Below, piece after piece: positions 25,993 through 34,932 of a stretch of DNA of 64,000 nucleotides. Origin of the DNA: Parabacteroides merdae ATCC 43184 (GTDB lineage: Bacteria > Bacteroidota > Bacteroidia > Bacteroidales > Tannerellaceae); assembly GCF_025151215.1 (NCBI RefSeq), contig NZ_CP102286.1, positions 1,364,001-1,428,000 of the forward strand. The letters are read 5' to 3'. The notes below the pieces were generated by a model. That model worked only from the letters and a program-made list of their open reading frames with translations. It made no database searches and was not told where the DNA came from. How positions within the stretch are numbered: position 1 is the first letter of the stretch; every line of letters starts with the position of its first letter. The position numbers were made by a program, and so were the translations under genes.

Positions 25993-26130
25993 CAGCCTTT
26001 TCACCGGTAATCCGCCCGTGATAAATTAATTCTATCTGTACATTCGAGAAACAACGGGACGTATTTGCAACAAAATCAAACTCGGGATGGTTTCATTTTT
26101 AAAGAAACATAAAATAAAAACGCATTTAAT

Positions 26131-26733
26131 ATGACACGAGATTTTAAAGAAGCATTGAGACACCGCAGAACTTATTACCACATCACGAACAGTTCTCCGA
26201 TATCAGACGAACAGATCAAAGAAATCATAGACTTCGCAGTCATGAACGTCCCTTCTGCCTTCAACTCGCAATCTACCCGCATCGTATTGCTGTTAGGCAA
26301 GAATCATAAAAAGCTTTGGGAGATAACGAAAGAGACATTGAAGAGACTTGTTTCAGCGGAAGTCTTCAAAGGGACGGAAGCTAAAATAGACGGAAGTCTG
26401 GCTGCCGGCTACGGAACGATCCTGTTCTTCGAAGACAAAGCGGTAGTTGAACAGCTGCAAGACTCCTTCCCTACTTATTACGACAAATTTCCGGTTTGGG
26501 CACAGCAAACATCTGCCATGCACCAGCTGGCGATCTGGACAATGTTGGAAGATGCCGGCTTAGGCGTGTCCCTTCAACATTATAATCCGCTGATCGACGA
26601 AACGGTATATGCGGAATGGAAACTCGACCCGAAATGGGAACTGGTGGCACAGATGCCTTTCGGAACGCCGACGGAAGGACCCGGACCGAAAGAGATCAAA
26701 CCGTTAGACAAAAGAGTCCTGGTTTTCAAGTAA
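26131..26733 (+). CDS. Nitroreductase family FMN oxidoreductase, 200 aa
   Basis: Flavin fold of the nitroreductase superfamily: RHRRTYYHITNSSPISDEQI at the start (FMN phosphate contact), VMNVPSAFNSQSTRIVLL, and the C-terminal FGTPTEGP loop. The close relatives are the fungal/bacterial Frm2-Hbn1-like oxidoreductases (RRTYY signature). The true substrate is unknown. It ends 12 bp before lpdA and probably opens the 2-oxoacid dehydrogenase operon. Confidence 0.88.
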   Translation: MTRDFKEALRHRRTYYHITNSSPISDEQIKEIIDFAVMNVPSAFNSQSTRIVLLLGKNHKKLWEITKETLKRLVSAEVFKGTEAKIDGSLAAGYGTILFFEDKAVVEQLQDSFPTYYDKFPVWAQQTSAMHQLAIWTMLEDAGLGVSLQHYNPLIDETVYAEWKLDPKWELVAQMPFGTPTEGPGPKEIKPLDKRVLVFK

Positions 26734-26745
26734 AAGAGCACAAGC

Positions 26746-28095
26746 ATGAATTACGATATTGCAATCATAGGAGGAGGACCGGCCGGCTATACCGCAGCCG
26801 AACGGGCAGCCGAAGGAGGCCTGAAAACCGTCCTCTTTGAAAAGAACGCCATTGGAGGCGTCTGCCTGAACGAAGGCTGTATTCCCACAAAAACGTTATT
26901 ATACTCCGCCAAGATATTGGACAGTTTCAAAACATCCTCCAAATATGGCATTTCACCGGAAGGAACACCGTCTTTCGACATGGACAAGATCATCAGGCGG
27001 AAGAACCGGACTGTCAAAAAGCTAACATCCGGTGTGAAGATGCGGCTCACTTCGAGCGGGATCACGATCGTCGAGGGTACTGCCGTGTTGAACGGGGAAA
27101 CGGACGGAAGGATCCGCTTAGACTGCGGAAACGACCTTTTCACCGTCAAAAACGTACTCCTCTGTACCGGTTCCGAAACGGTAATCCCTCCCATCAAGGG
27201 CCTCTCGGACGTAGACTACTGGACTTCGCGGGAAGCGCTCGACAGCAAAGAACTTCCTAAAGAACTTGCCATCATAGGCGGCGGTGTCATCGGGATCGAG
27301 TTTGCTTCATTCTTTACCAGCATGGGAGTAAAAGTAAAGGTGATCGAGATGATGCCGGAAATACTCGGCGCGATGGACAAAGAGGCTTCCGCCATGCTCC
27401 GGAGCGAATATGCCAAGAAAGGGGTGGAATTTCATCTGAACACAAAAGTGACCGAAGTCAACCCGAAAGAGGTCATTGTCGAAAAAGACGGCAAGACGAA
27501 TGCGATCTCCACAGACAAAATCCTGGTCAGCGTAGGCCGCCGGGCAATTACCAAAAATTTAGGCCTGGAAAGCCTTTCCATCGAGACGGACCGCCGGGGC
27601 GTCCGAGTGAACGAATATATGCAGACCTCCCATCCGCACGTTTATGCAGCCGGAGATATCACAGGATTCTCGCAACTGGCCCACACAGCCTATCGGGAAG
27701 GTGAGGTTGCTGTCAACCATATTCTGGGGAATGAGGAACGGATGGACTACAGGGCTATTCCCGCCGTCGTCTACACCAATCCGGAAGTGGCTGGTGTCGG
27801 CAAGACGGAAGAGGAATTGAAGGCAAGTGGAGAATATTACAACCTTGTCAAGATACCGATGACCTATTCCGGCCGCTTTGTCGCCGAAAACGAAACCGGC
27901 AACGGGCTATGCAAGCTCCTGACAAACGTGAACGGCCAGATCATCGGTTGCCATCTGGTGGGAAATCCGGCATCGGAGATCATCGTCATTGCCGGTATCG
28001 CCGTCGAGCACGGTTATACGGTCGATGAATTCAAGAAAACCGTATTTCCCCATCCGACTGTCGGAGAGGCGATACATGAAAGTCTCTACCTCTGA
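26746..28095 (+). CDS. lpdA: Dihydrolipoyl dehydrogenase (E3), 449 aa
   Basis: FAD/NAD flavoprotein re-oxidising dihydrolipoamide. FAD motif IIGGGPAG at 7-14, redox disulfide C40-x4-C45 in GGVCLNEGC, second Rossmann GGGVIGIEFA, FAD-phosphate ATPase motif VYAAGDI and the C-terminal dimer-partner His-Glu pair in HPTVGEAIHESL. It lies upstream of lplA, E2 and E1 genes, so it is the E3 of this complex. Confidence 0.95.
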   Translation: MNYDIAIIGGGPAGYTAAERAAEGGLKTVLFEKNAIGGVCLNEGCIPTKTLLYSAKILDSFKTSSKYGISPEGTPSFDMDKIIRRKNRTVKKLTSGVKMRLTSSGITIVEGTAVLNGETDGRIRLDCGNDLFTVKNVLLCTGSETVIPPIKGLSDVDYWTSREALDSKELPKELAIIGGGVIGIEFASFFTSMGVKVKVIEMMPEILGAMDKEASAMLRSEYAKKGVEFHLNTKVTEVNPKEVIVEKDGKTNAISTDKILVSVGRRAITKNLGLESLSIETDRRGVRVNEYMQTSHPHVYAAGDITGFSQLAHTAYREGEVAVNHILGNEERMDYRAIPAVVYTNPEVAGVGKTEEELKASGEYYNLVKIPMTYSGRFVAENETGNGLCKLLTNVNGQIIGCHLVGNPASEIIVIAGIAVEHGYTVDEFKKTVFPHPTVGEAIHESLYL

Positions 28096-28097
28096 TA

Positions 28098-28838
28098 ATG
28101 CTTTATATCAACAATCCATACACGGATGCCTGGTTCAACCTGGCTGCCGAGGAGTATCTGCTCAAGAACTTTTCGGACGACATCTTCATGTTGTGGCAGA
28201 ACGAACCGTCCGTCATCATCGGCAAGCACCAGAACGTATGGGACGAGATAAACCGAAACTATATTCAAGAGAAGCATATCAAAGTCGTACGCCGTTATTC
28301 CGGTGGCGGAGCCGTCTATCACGATTCCGGCAACCTGAATATCACTTTTATACAAAACAGCAAGGAACTCGCATCCGGCACATTCACAGCCCGGCTGATC
28401 GCCTTCCTTGCCACATTCGGCATCCGGGCAGAGGCTGACGAGCGGCAGGCACTCACGATCGACGGGTTGAAAATATCGGGCAGTGCGCAATCCATCCACA
28501 AAGGAAGGATCTTGCACCACGCCACCCTCCTTTTCTCCACCGACCTGTATCGCCTGACGACCGCCCTCAAAAATACAGAACGGAAACCGGAAAAAAAAGA
28601 AATGAAGCCCGCTCCTTTTTATGTCAAATCCGTAAGAAGCCCGGTCACCAACATATGCACCTATACCCGTAAAGCGGTATCTATCGGAGAATTCAGAGAC
28701 GCACTCCTGAACTATTTTACAGAAAACAAGACGGACACCCGTCCCTATTCATTCACTGAAGACGATTTGAACGCCATCCGGTCCCTACGTGACAACAAAT
28801 ACGCGACGTCGGCCTGGAACTTCAATATCAGAACATAA
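28098..28838 (+). CDS. lplA: Lipoate-protein ligase, 246 aa
   Basis: Attaches lipoate to the E2 lipoyl domain. RRYSGGGAVYHDSGNLN is the lipoyl-AMP site, followed by KISGSAQ (with the nearby Lys) and HHATLLFSTDL. Shorter than E. coli LplA; the C-terminal accessory domain is abbreviated. It starts 2 bp after the lpdA stop and 16 bp before E2, so it serves the complex encoded around it. Confidence 0.93.
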   Translation: MLYINNPYTDAWFNLAAEEYLLKNFSDDIFMLWQNEPSVIIGKHQNVWDEINRNYIQEKHIKVVRRYSGGGAVYHDSGNLNITFIQNSKELASGTFTARLIAFLATFGIRAEADERQALTIDGLKISGSAQSIHKGRILHHATLLFSTDLYRLTTALKNTERKPEKKEMKPAPFYVKSVRSPVTNICTYTRKAVSIGEFRDALLNYFTENKTDTRPYSFTEDDLNAIRSLRDNKYATSAWNFNIRT

Positions 28839-28854
28839 AATACACATTTAAACT

Positions 28855-30216
28855 ATGTCGACATTTGAAATAAAAATGCCCAAACTGGGCGAAAGCATCA
28901 CGGAAGGGACGATTGTCTCCTGGTCCGTCAAAGTAGGCGACGCTGTTCAAGAAGACGATGTCCTCTTTGAAGTGAGCACCGCCAAAGTCAGTGCGGAAAT
29001 ACCCTCTCCGGTTGCAGGAAAGGTGCTCGAACTGCTGTTTTCCGAAGGCGATACGGTGGCCGTCGGTACAACCGTCGCCCTGATCCAACTGGAAGGCGAA
29101 GAGGGAGAAGCACCCGAAAGTACCACTCCTGCCGCAGCTAAAAGCGACGAAAGCACAATGGTACAGTCTGTACCGGCAGAACCCGCCCAGCCCGTCAAAT
29201 CATCCAAGGAAGAAGACGGAAGATGGTATTCTCCCATCGTGCTGAAATTAGCACAGGAAGCCAAAATATCGCAAGCCGAACTGGACGCGATTCCGGGAAC
29301 CGGCTATGAAGGACGACTCAGTAAAAAAGATATTAAAGATTATATCACGACCAAGAAAAGTGGCATCACCCCACAAAGTGATACCGAAAACTTGCGTCAA
29401 CCGTCGACGCAGCCCACCATCTCCGATCGACGTAACCCACCTTCTCCGGTCGATGGTGTCCACCATCACCAACCGACGCAGCCCACCATCGACGATCGAC
29501 GCAACCCGGCATCTGTCACCGAAGACGAAACGGTCGAAATGGACCGCGTTGCCCGTATCATATCAGACCATATGGTCATGTCGAAAAAAGTGTCTCCCCA
29601 CGTTACAACTGTTGTCGAAGCCGACGTCACCCGTCTGGTAAAATGGCGCAACCGCACGAAAGACGCATTTTTCAAACGTGAAGGTGTAGCACTCACTTTC
29701 ATGCCTGCCATAGCGGAAGCTACAGCAAAGGCACTGGCTGAATTCCCGCACGTGAACGCTTCGGTCGACGGCTACAAAGTCATTCTGAAAAAGCATATTA
29801 ACCTGGGTATCGCCGTGTCGCTACCCGACGGTAACCTGATCGTACCGGTTATTCATGATGCAGACAAGTTGAATCTGAACGGCCTTGCTGCCAACATCGA
29901 CACTCTTGCCGCCAAAGCACGCACGGGTAAGCTGATGCCAGACGATATACAAGGCGGAACTTTCACGATCACCAACTTCGGTTCGTTCAAGAGCCTGTTC
30001 GGTACGCCGATCATCAACCAGCCACAGGTAGCCATCTTAGGCGTCGGCTTCATCGAAAAGAAACCGGCCGTCGTGGAGACACCCGAAGGAGATACAATCG
30101 CAATTCGCCACAAGATGTACCTGTCCCTGTCGTACGACCACCGGATCATCAACGGAGCACTGGGTGGAGAGTTCCTGCGACGCGTAGCGGATTATCTGGA
30201 GAACTGGGATAAATGA
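28855..30216 (+). CDS. Dihydrolipoamide acyltransferase (E2) of a 2-oxoacid dehydrogenase complex, 453 aa
   Basis: The lipoyl domain occupies 1-~77, with the lipoylated Lys44 in VSTAKVSAE. The peripheral-subunit-binding domain is at ~122-163 (YSPIVLKLAQEAKISQAEL..GRLSKKDI). The catalytic domain runs to the end, with the family DHRxxxG motif as SYDHRIINGALGGEF. The linker (~180-220) contains a repeated QPTI(S/D)DRRNP unit at DNA level. The acyl preference (branched-chain versus pyruvate) cannot be fixed; with the fused E1, the branched-chain type is more likely. Confidence 0.92.
   Translation: MSTFEIKMPKLGESITEGTIVSWSVKVGDAVQEDDVLFEVSTAKVSAEIPSPVAGKVLELLFSEGDTVAVGTTVALIQLEGEEGEAPESTTPAAAKSDESTMVQSVPAEPAQPVKSSKEEDGRWYSPIVLKLAQEAKISQAELDAIPGTGYEGRLSKKDIKDYITTKKSGITPQSDTENLRQPSTQPTISDRRNPPSPVDGVHHHQPTQPTIDDRRNPASVTEDETVEMDRVARIISDHMVMSKKVSPHVTTVVEADVTRLVKWRNRTKDAFFKREGVALTFMPAIAEATAKALAEFPHVNASVDGYKVILKKHINLGIAVSLPDGNLIVPVIHDADKLNLNGLAANIDTLAAKARTGKLMPDDIQGGTFTITNFGSFKSLFGTPIINQPQVAILGVGFIEKKPAVVETPEGDTIAIRHKMYLSLSYDHRIINGALGGEFLRRVADYLENWDK
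29403..29510 (+). repeat. Direct repeat within the E2 linker
   Basis: Two near-identical copies (about 29406-29438 and 29473-29505) share CGACGCAGCCCACCATC followed after two bases by CGATCGACG and AACCC. They are separated by a short palindromic GATGGTGTCCACCATC. In frame, they encode QPTI(S/D)DRRNP twice. Confidence 0.7.
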
Positions 30217-30223
30217 TGATTTA

Positions 30224-30720
30224 TCTGTTACTTTTGGCTTGATCCAAAAGTAACCAAAAAGTCAAGGCTTAAGCTGCTTCGCTACTTCGTTCCCTCCGTT
30301 CGCTGTCGCGTCTGAAACTCGCTTCGCTCAAACAGCAGACGCTCCGGACGCTCACTGCGGTCTCTGCGCTTTACGCTCACCAGCTTAGGCCGGAGATAGA
30401 GCCTAACGGCTCTTCAGGGATTGCCAATGCTGCCTGCTCCTTTGTGATCCCGCATCAAGTGCGGGAACAGGCTTGTCCCCGTGCCCCGCACGGGGCCGCA
30501 AAAGAACGATCAGTATCGGCAATCCCAAAAGAAAGCGGAGCTTTCTTGGAAAGGCCTAAGCGGACGGGCGTCAAGCGGAGGGTAAAGACGAAGCGTCCGG
30601 AGCCTGCCCTGTTTGAGCGAAGCGAGTTTCGCAGGCGACAGCGTAGTCTTTGCCCGGAGTAGACCGGACGGTTAAGCCTTGACTTTTTGGTTACTTTTGG
30701 GTCAAGCCAAAAGTAACAGA
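30224..30720. repeat. 497-bp nested inverted-repeat element between the E2 and E1 genes
   Basis: Terminal 49-bp arms at 30224-30272 and 30672-30720 match in inverse orientation at 48 of 49 positions. Moving inward, further arms pair: the CTCGCTTCGCTCAAACAG block (30318-30335 with 30610-30627), GCTTAGGCC (30383-30391 with 30553-30561) and GGGATTGCC (30417-30425 with 30518-30526). The centre holds two short GC-rich hairpins (30446-30471 and 30473-30507). No plausible gene is inside. The full symmetry would give a huge hairpin in RNA or single strands. It looks like a non-autonomous mobile or REP-type element. Confidence 0.85.
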
Positions 30721-30758
30721 TCACAAAACAATTAAAACAACACACAAAATAATCAAGT

Positions 30759-32795
30759 ATGAAACGATACGATATAAAAACGACCGATACCGAGACCCTT
30801 CGCAAATGGTATTACCTGATGAGTCTCGGCAGGGCGCTCGATGAAAAGGCGCCTTCTTACCTGCTCCAGTCCTTAGGCTGGTCCTATCATGCCCCTTATG
30901 CCGGGCATGACGGCATCCAGCTCGCCATCGGGCAGGTATTCCACCGGGGAGAGGATTACCTCTTTCCCTACTACCGCGATATGCTGACCGTCCTGTCTGC
31001 CGGAATGACGGCGGAAGAAATCATCCTGAACGGTATCTCGAAAGCGACCGACCCGTCCAGCGGCGGACGGCATATGTCCAACCACTTCGCCAAGCCGGAG
31101 TGGCATATCGAGAACATCTCCTCGGCGACCGGGACACACGACCTGCACGCCGTAGGTGTCGCCCGTGCAATGGTTTATTACGACCATAAAGGCGTTGCGA
31201 TCACTTCGCACGGCGAGTCCGCCACTTCCGAGGGCTACGTCTACGAAGCCATCAACGGGGCAAGCAACGAGCAGCTCCCCGTTATCTTTGTCTTGCAGGA
31301 CAACGGCTACGGCATCTCCGTCCCCAAAAAGGATCAGACGGCCAACCGCAAGGTAGCCGACAACTTCTCAGGCTTCAAGAACCTGCGCATCATCCACTGC
31401 AACGGAAAAGACGTTTTCGACTCGATGAACGCCATGACCGAAGCCCGCGAACATGCGATCAATACGCATAATCCGGTGATCGTCCATGCAAACTGCGTGC
31501 GCATCGGCTCCCATTCGAACTCCGACAAGCAGACTTTGTATCGCGATGAAAACGAACTTGCCTACGTGAAAGCAGCCGATCCGCTGCAAAAATTCCGCCG
31601 TATGCTGCTCCGTTACAACCGCTTGACCGAAGAGGAACTGAAGCAGATAGAAGCACAGGCAAAAAAAGACCTGAGCACAGCCAACCGCAAAGCGATGGCG
31701 GCTCCCGAACCCGATCCTGCAACGATCTTTGACTATGTCTTGCCCGAACCTTACCTGCCGCAGAAATATACAGACGGCACACACAAAGAAGAAAATGGCG
31801 AAAAGAAAACACTGGTAACCGCAATCAACGAAACACTGAAAGCAGAATTCCGCCATAACCCGGATACATTCCTGTGGGGACAGGACGTGGCCAACAAAGA
31901 CAAAGGCGGCGTGTTCAACGTCACCAAAGGCATGCAACAGGAGTTCGGACCGAAGCGTATCTTCAATGCTCCCATTGCCGAAGACTACATTGTAGGCACG
32001 GCCAACGGCATGTGCCGCTTCGACCCGAAAATACATGTCGTGGTGGAAGGAGCCGAATTTGCCGACTACTTCTGGCCGGCCATCGAGCAGTATGTCGAAT
32101 GTACACACGAATACTGGCGAAGCAACGGACAGTTCACCCCTAACCTGACACTCCGCCTGGCATCGGGCGGTTATATCGGCGGAGGGCTCTACCACTCGCA
32201 AACGATTGAAGGGGCGCTGACCTCCATTCCGGGAGCCCGCATCGTCTATCCTTCGTTTGCCGATGATGCGGCAGGACTGTTGCGCACCAGCATACGTTCG
32301 AAGGGTTTTACCGTCTTTCTCGAACCGAAAGCGCAATATAACTCGGTCGAAGCAGCCGGTTTTGTGCCGGAAGACTTCGAAGTTCCTTTCGGGAAAGCCC
32401 GTATCCGCCGGCCGGGCAGCGACCTGAGCGTGATCACATATGGCAATACCACGCATTTCTGCCTCAGTGTCGCCGAGAGGTTGAAGAAAGAGCATAACTG
32501 GGACGTGGAAGTCATCGACATCCGCTCGCTGATCCCACTCGATACGGAAACGATCTTCGCTTCCGTGAAAAAAACCGGCAAGGTGCTGATCGTACATGAA
32601 GACAAAGTGTTCTCAGGTTTCGGAGCGGAAATAGCCGGTATCGTCGGCACGGAAATGTTCCGATACCTGGATGCTCCGATCCAACGCGTCGGTTCTACCT
32701 TTACCCCTGTCGGTTTCCATCCGGTCCTCGAAAAGGCGATCCTGCCCGGAGAAGAACGGATCTACAACGCAGCAAAAGCATTATTGGAATATTAA
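30759..32795 (+). CDS. 2-oxoacid dehydrogenase E1, fused alpha and beta subunits, 678 aa
   Basis: Thiamine-diphosphate enzyme that decarboxylates 2-oxoacids and acylates the E2 lipoyl group. The alpha half (1-~330) has GHDGIQLAIGQV, HGESATSEGYVYEAINGASN and the DNGYGIS loop (TPP binding region). The beta half (~350-678) begins LVTAINETLKAEF and includes IFNAPIAEDYIVGTANG and LIVHEDKVFSGFGAEI. Single-chain fused E1 of the branched-chain (2-oxoisovalerate) type is common in Bacteroidetes. It lies 540 bp after E2 across the inverted-repeat element. Confidence 0.9.
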   Translation: MKRYDIKTTDTETLRKWYYLMSLGRALDEKAPSYLLQSLGWSYHAPYAGHDGIQLAIGQVFHRGEDYLFPYYRDMLTVLSAGMTAEEIILNGISKATDPSSGGRHMSNHFAKPEWHIENISSATGTHDLHAVGVARAMVYYDHKGVAITSHGESATSEGYVYEAINGASNEQLPVIFVLQDNGYGISVPKKDQTANRKVADNFSGFKNLRIIHCNGKDVFDSMNAMTEAREHAINTHNPVIVHANCVRIGSHSNSDKQTLYRDENELAYVKAADPLQKFRRMLLRYNRLTEEELKQIEAQAKKDLSTANRKAMAAPEPDPATIFDYVLPEPYLPQKYTDGTHKEENGEKKTLVTAINETLKAEFRHNPDTFLWGQDVANKDKGGVFNVTKGMQQEFGPKRIFNAPIAEDYIVGTANGMCRFDPKIHVVVEGAEFADYFWPAIEQYVECTHEYWRSNGQFTPNLTLRLASGGYIGGGLYHSQTIEGALTSIPGARIVYPSFADDAAGLLRTSIRSKGFTVFLEPKAQYNSVEAAGFVPEDFEVPFGKARIRRPGSDLSVITYGNTTHFCLSVAERLKKEHNWDVEVIDIRSLIPLDTETIFASVKKTGKVLIVHEDKVFSGFGAEIAGIVGTEMFRYLDAPIQRVGSTFTPVGFHPVLEKAILPGEERIYNAAKALLEY

Positions 32796-32798
32796 TGA

Positions 32799-32940
32799 AG
32801 AGGGTATATCAAAATCTTCTTGTCCCCGCGCTTGATGCGGGGCCGCAAAAGGACAGACCTTATCAATCAGATTTTATAGGGCCGGTTTTAATGCGATCCC
32901 GCGAGGGGCGCGGGAACAGGATAGTTTTGACACACCTTCT
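32799..32940. repeat. 142-bp palindromic element sharing modules with the 30.2-30.7 kb element
   Basis: Imperfect 16-bp inverted ends AGAGGGTATATCAAAA (32799-32814) and TTTTGACACACCTTCT (32925-32940) enclose two hairpins. One is GTCCCCGC..GCGGGGCCGCAAAAG (about 32821-32852) and the other is GATCCCGC..GCGGGAACAGG (32895-32920). Both occur at the centre of the larger element, but in the reverse order. Confidence 0.75.
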
Positions 32941-32956
32941 ATAAACAACATACAAA

Positions 32957-33463
32957 ATGAAGAAAATAGGTTTATTCTATGGTGGCACAACCGCTAAAAC
33001 AGCCGTAGTCGCTTTGAAAATACAAGAAGCATTCACAGAAAACGAAGTCGTCCTGATCCCGATAGAAGGGGCGACACGCAAGGAGTTCGAATCGTTCGAC
33101 AATATCATTGCCGGAACTTCCACCTGGTTCGACGGAGAACTGCCGACTTACTGGGACGAGTTCATGCCGGAAATAGAATCCATCGACATGACGGGCAAGA
33201 AAGTCGCACTATTCGGGCTCGGAGACCAAGAACGCTATCCCGACAATTTCGTCGATGGGATCGGCATTCTGGCGGAAGCCTTTACCAAAAGCAATGCGGA
33301 GCTGATCGGTTTCATGCCTGTCAGCGATCACCACTTCACCCAATCACGGGCCGTCAAGGAAGGACATTTCCTGGGACTTCCCCTCGATATCGAGAACCAG
33401 TCCGAACAAACGGAGGAACGGATACTGAAATGGGTGGCGAAACTGAAAAAGGAGTTTCAATAA
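32957..33463 (+). CDS. fldA: Flavodoxin, 168 aa
   Basis: Long-chain-size flavodoxin with the FMN phosphate loop variant LFYGGTTAKTA at ~5-15, the aromatic-flanked 50s loop GTSTWFDGELPTYWDE, and ALFGLGDQERYPDNFVDG of the third FMN loop. It carries low-potential electrons, for example for pyruvate metabolism or radical SAM enzymes. Last gene of the rightward dehydrogenase cluster, with a palindromic element in front and a convergent hairpin behind. Confidence 0.94.
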   Translation: MKKIGLFYGGTTAKTAVVALKIQEAFTENEVVLIPIEGATRKEFESFDNIIAGTSTWFDGELPTYWDEFMPEIESIDMTGKKVALFGLGDQERYPDNFVDGIGILAEAFTKSNAELIGFMPVSDHHFTQSRAVKEGHFLGLPLDIENQSEQTEERILKWVAKLKKEFQ

Positions 33464-33533
33464 TATTTGCATTTGTTTCTGCTCTTGACAGGGAGCTGTG
33501 TCGAAGCAAAATTTTGCTTACTAATAGATATAA

Positions 33534-33607
33534 TTTAGGCACGGATTTCACGGAAAACACGGAAAAAATAAATTCATCCGTATAAATCCGTGAAATCCGT
33601 GCCTAAA
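33534..33607. terminator. Perfect 21-bp inverted repeat between convergent fldA and tolC-like genes
   Basis: TTTAGGCACGGATTTCACGG+A at 33534-33554 pairs exactly with 33587-33607. The 32-bp loop contains further ATCCGT/ACGGA pairs. Probably a bidirectional terminator; the ATCCGTGAAATCCGTG wording is that of a repeat family that recurs in many Bacteroidetes genomes, in my recollection. Confidence 0.65.
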
Positions 33608-33633
33608 AAGATTGTGATAAAGGTGTTTTCCGA

Positions 33634-34932
33634 TTACTGCAAGCGACGAATACCCACCGCCTTGTTATACTGGGCGAGAGACGCTTTCTGCTGATACCAA
33701 GTCTGAATCAAGCTGCTATAGGACTGAATCCAGGAAAGCTGGGCGGAAAGAACATCGAGGATCGGAAGTTTTCCCTCTTTATAGCTGAACGTATTCAGGT
33801 CGAGATTTTCCTCAGCGATCTTGCAGGCCTCTTCGGCAACATCGATCTGCTTCGTGTTTTCCGTCAGGCTGGTCCAGGAATTGGCTACCTCCTGGGAAAT
33901 CTGGTCGCGGGTGTAATCCATAACATATTCCTTACTGCGTAAGATAGCTTTCTGAGAATTCACCTCTTTGAAACGGGCTCCCCAACGAAACAAAGGTATC
34001 TTCAGGGAGGCGAACACGGCAGGTGTCCAAAGCTGGTCGGACCCTTTCACGTTCAACATCGGAGTGCCCCAGGTTCCCTGAAAACCGATAGCCAGTGTCG
34101 GATTATACTTTGCTTTTGACAAGTTGATCTGCCGCTTCTGGTATTCAACATTCAATCGGGAGATCGTAAAGTCCGGCCGGTTCTGCAAAGCGGCCTCTTC
34201 CCCTATGTGCATCGGCAACGGCTGCACCGTCGTGATGGCATCGGCAATCTCCACCGGTGTCATAGGAGGAACACCCATTAGCACATTCAGGTTCTGCAAG
34301 GCGATCTGATAATCTTTGTACGCAGCGCTTTTGTTCAATTCCGCTTCTTTCAAACGGGACTGTACCTGCAAGAGGTCGGTCTTACTGATCTGCCCGTCAT
34401 TGAAACGGGTTGTCAGCACGTTTGCCAATTCCTGCACAATATCGACATACTGGCACATGACATCGTACATGCCTTTACGGGCAGCAGCAGACCAGTAGTT
34501 CAGGTCGGCGGCATACACGATATTATCCGTCGTCAGGTCTTCCGCCTCGGAAGCGATCTGTCCCTGTATCTGGGCGGCCTTGTAATTGTTGTAGATTTGT
34601 CCGCCGGCATAGATCGGCTGACTTACGGTAGCTCCCAAACTATAGGTGTTATGATCCATTTCGACAGCCATGCCGGGGCCGAAATCCAAATCGTACTTAT
34701 TGATACGGTACTGGTAGCTGCCGGAGAAATCGACAGCCGGGAAGAAAGCGGTCTTGGCCGCCTTGATAGCATGCTGCATCGCAATACGTTCTTCCGCACT
34801 CTGTTTGATCTGGCGGCTATATTCAAGCACTTTCTGCTTGTAGTCCGCAGCCGTGACGGGCTTTTCCTGTGCTCCCACCGATAAAGCCCCCAACAGCATA
34901 CAACCGATAATTATTTTATTTCTCATACTCAT
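33634..34932 (-). CDS. TolC-family outer-membrane efflux protein, 432 aa
   Basis: A signal peptide (MRNKIIIGCMLLGALSVGAQ) is followed by the duplicated helical-hairpin/beta-strand plan of TolC channels, including a repeated NLNVLMGVPP and ANSWTSLTENTKQIDVAEEACKIAEENLDLNTFSYKEGKLPILDVL. It forms the outer-membrane exit duct of an RND pump. Its start overlaps the last base of the RND gene (34932), so the two are translationally coupled. Substrates unknown. Confidence 0.92.
   Translation of the reverse strand: MSMRNKIIIGCMLLGALSVGAQEKPVTAADYKQKVLEYSRQIKQSAEERIAMQHAIKAAKTAFFPAVDFSGSYQYRINKYDLDFGPGMAVEMDHNTYSLGATVSQPIYAGGQIYNNYKAAQIQGQIASEAEDLTTDNIVYAADLNYWSAAARKGMYDVMCQYVDIVQELANVLTTRFNDGQISKTDLLQVQSRLKEAELNKSAAYKDYQIALQNLNVLMGVPPMTPVEIADAITTVQPLPMHIGEEAALQNRPDFTISRLNVEYQKRQINLSKAKYNPTLAIGFQGTWGTPMLNVKGSDQLWTPAVFASLKIPLFRWGARFKEVNSQKAILRSKEYVMDYTRDQISQEVANSWTSLTENTKQIDVAEEACKIAEENLDLNTFSYKEGKLPILDVLSAQLSWIQSYSSLIQTWYQQKASLAQYNKAVGIRRLQ

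Noticed and set aside
25963..26004. Longer N-terminus for the glycosyltransferase
   Set aside because: The -7 promoter motif lies inside this stretch, so translation must start downstream.
30444..30662. Small open frame within the 497-bp element
   Set aside because: It coincides with the symmetric repeat arms, is Arg-rich as expected of GC-rich hairpins, and has no family.
31368..32597. 409-codon frame antisense to E1
   Set aside because: E1 is a well-supported gene with all motifs; the antisense frame matches no family and has no start context.
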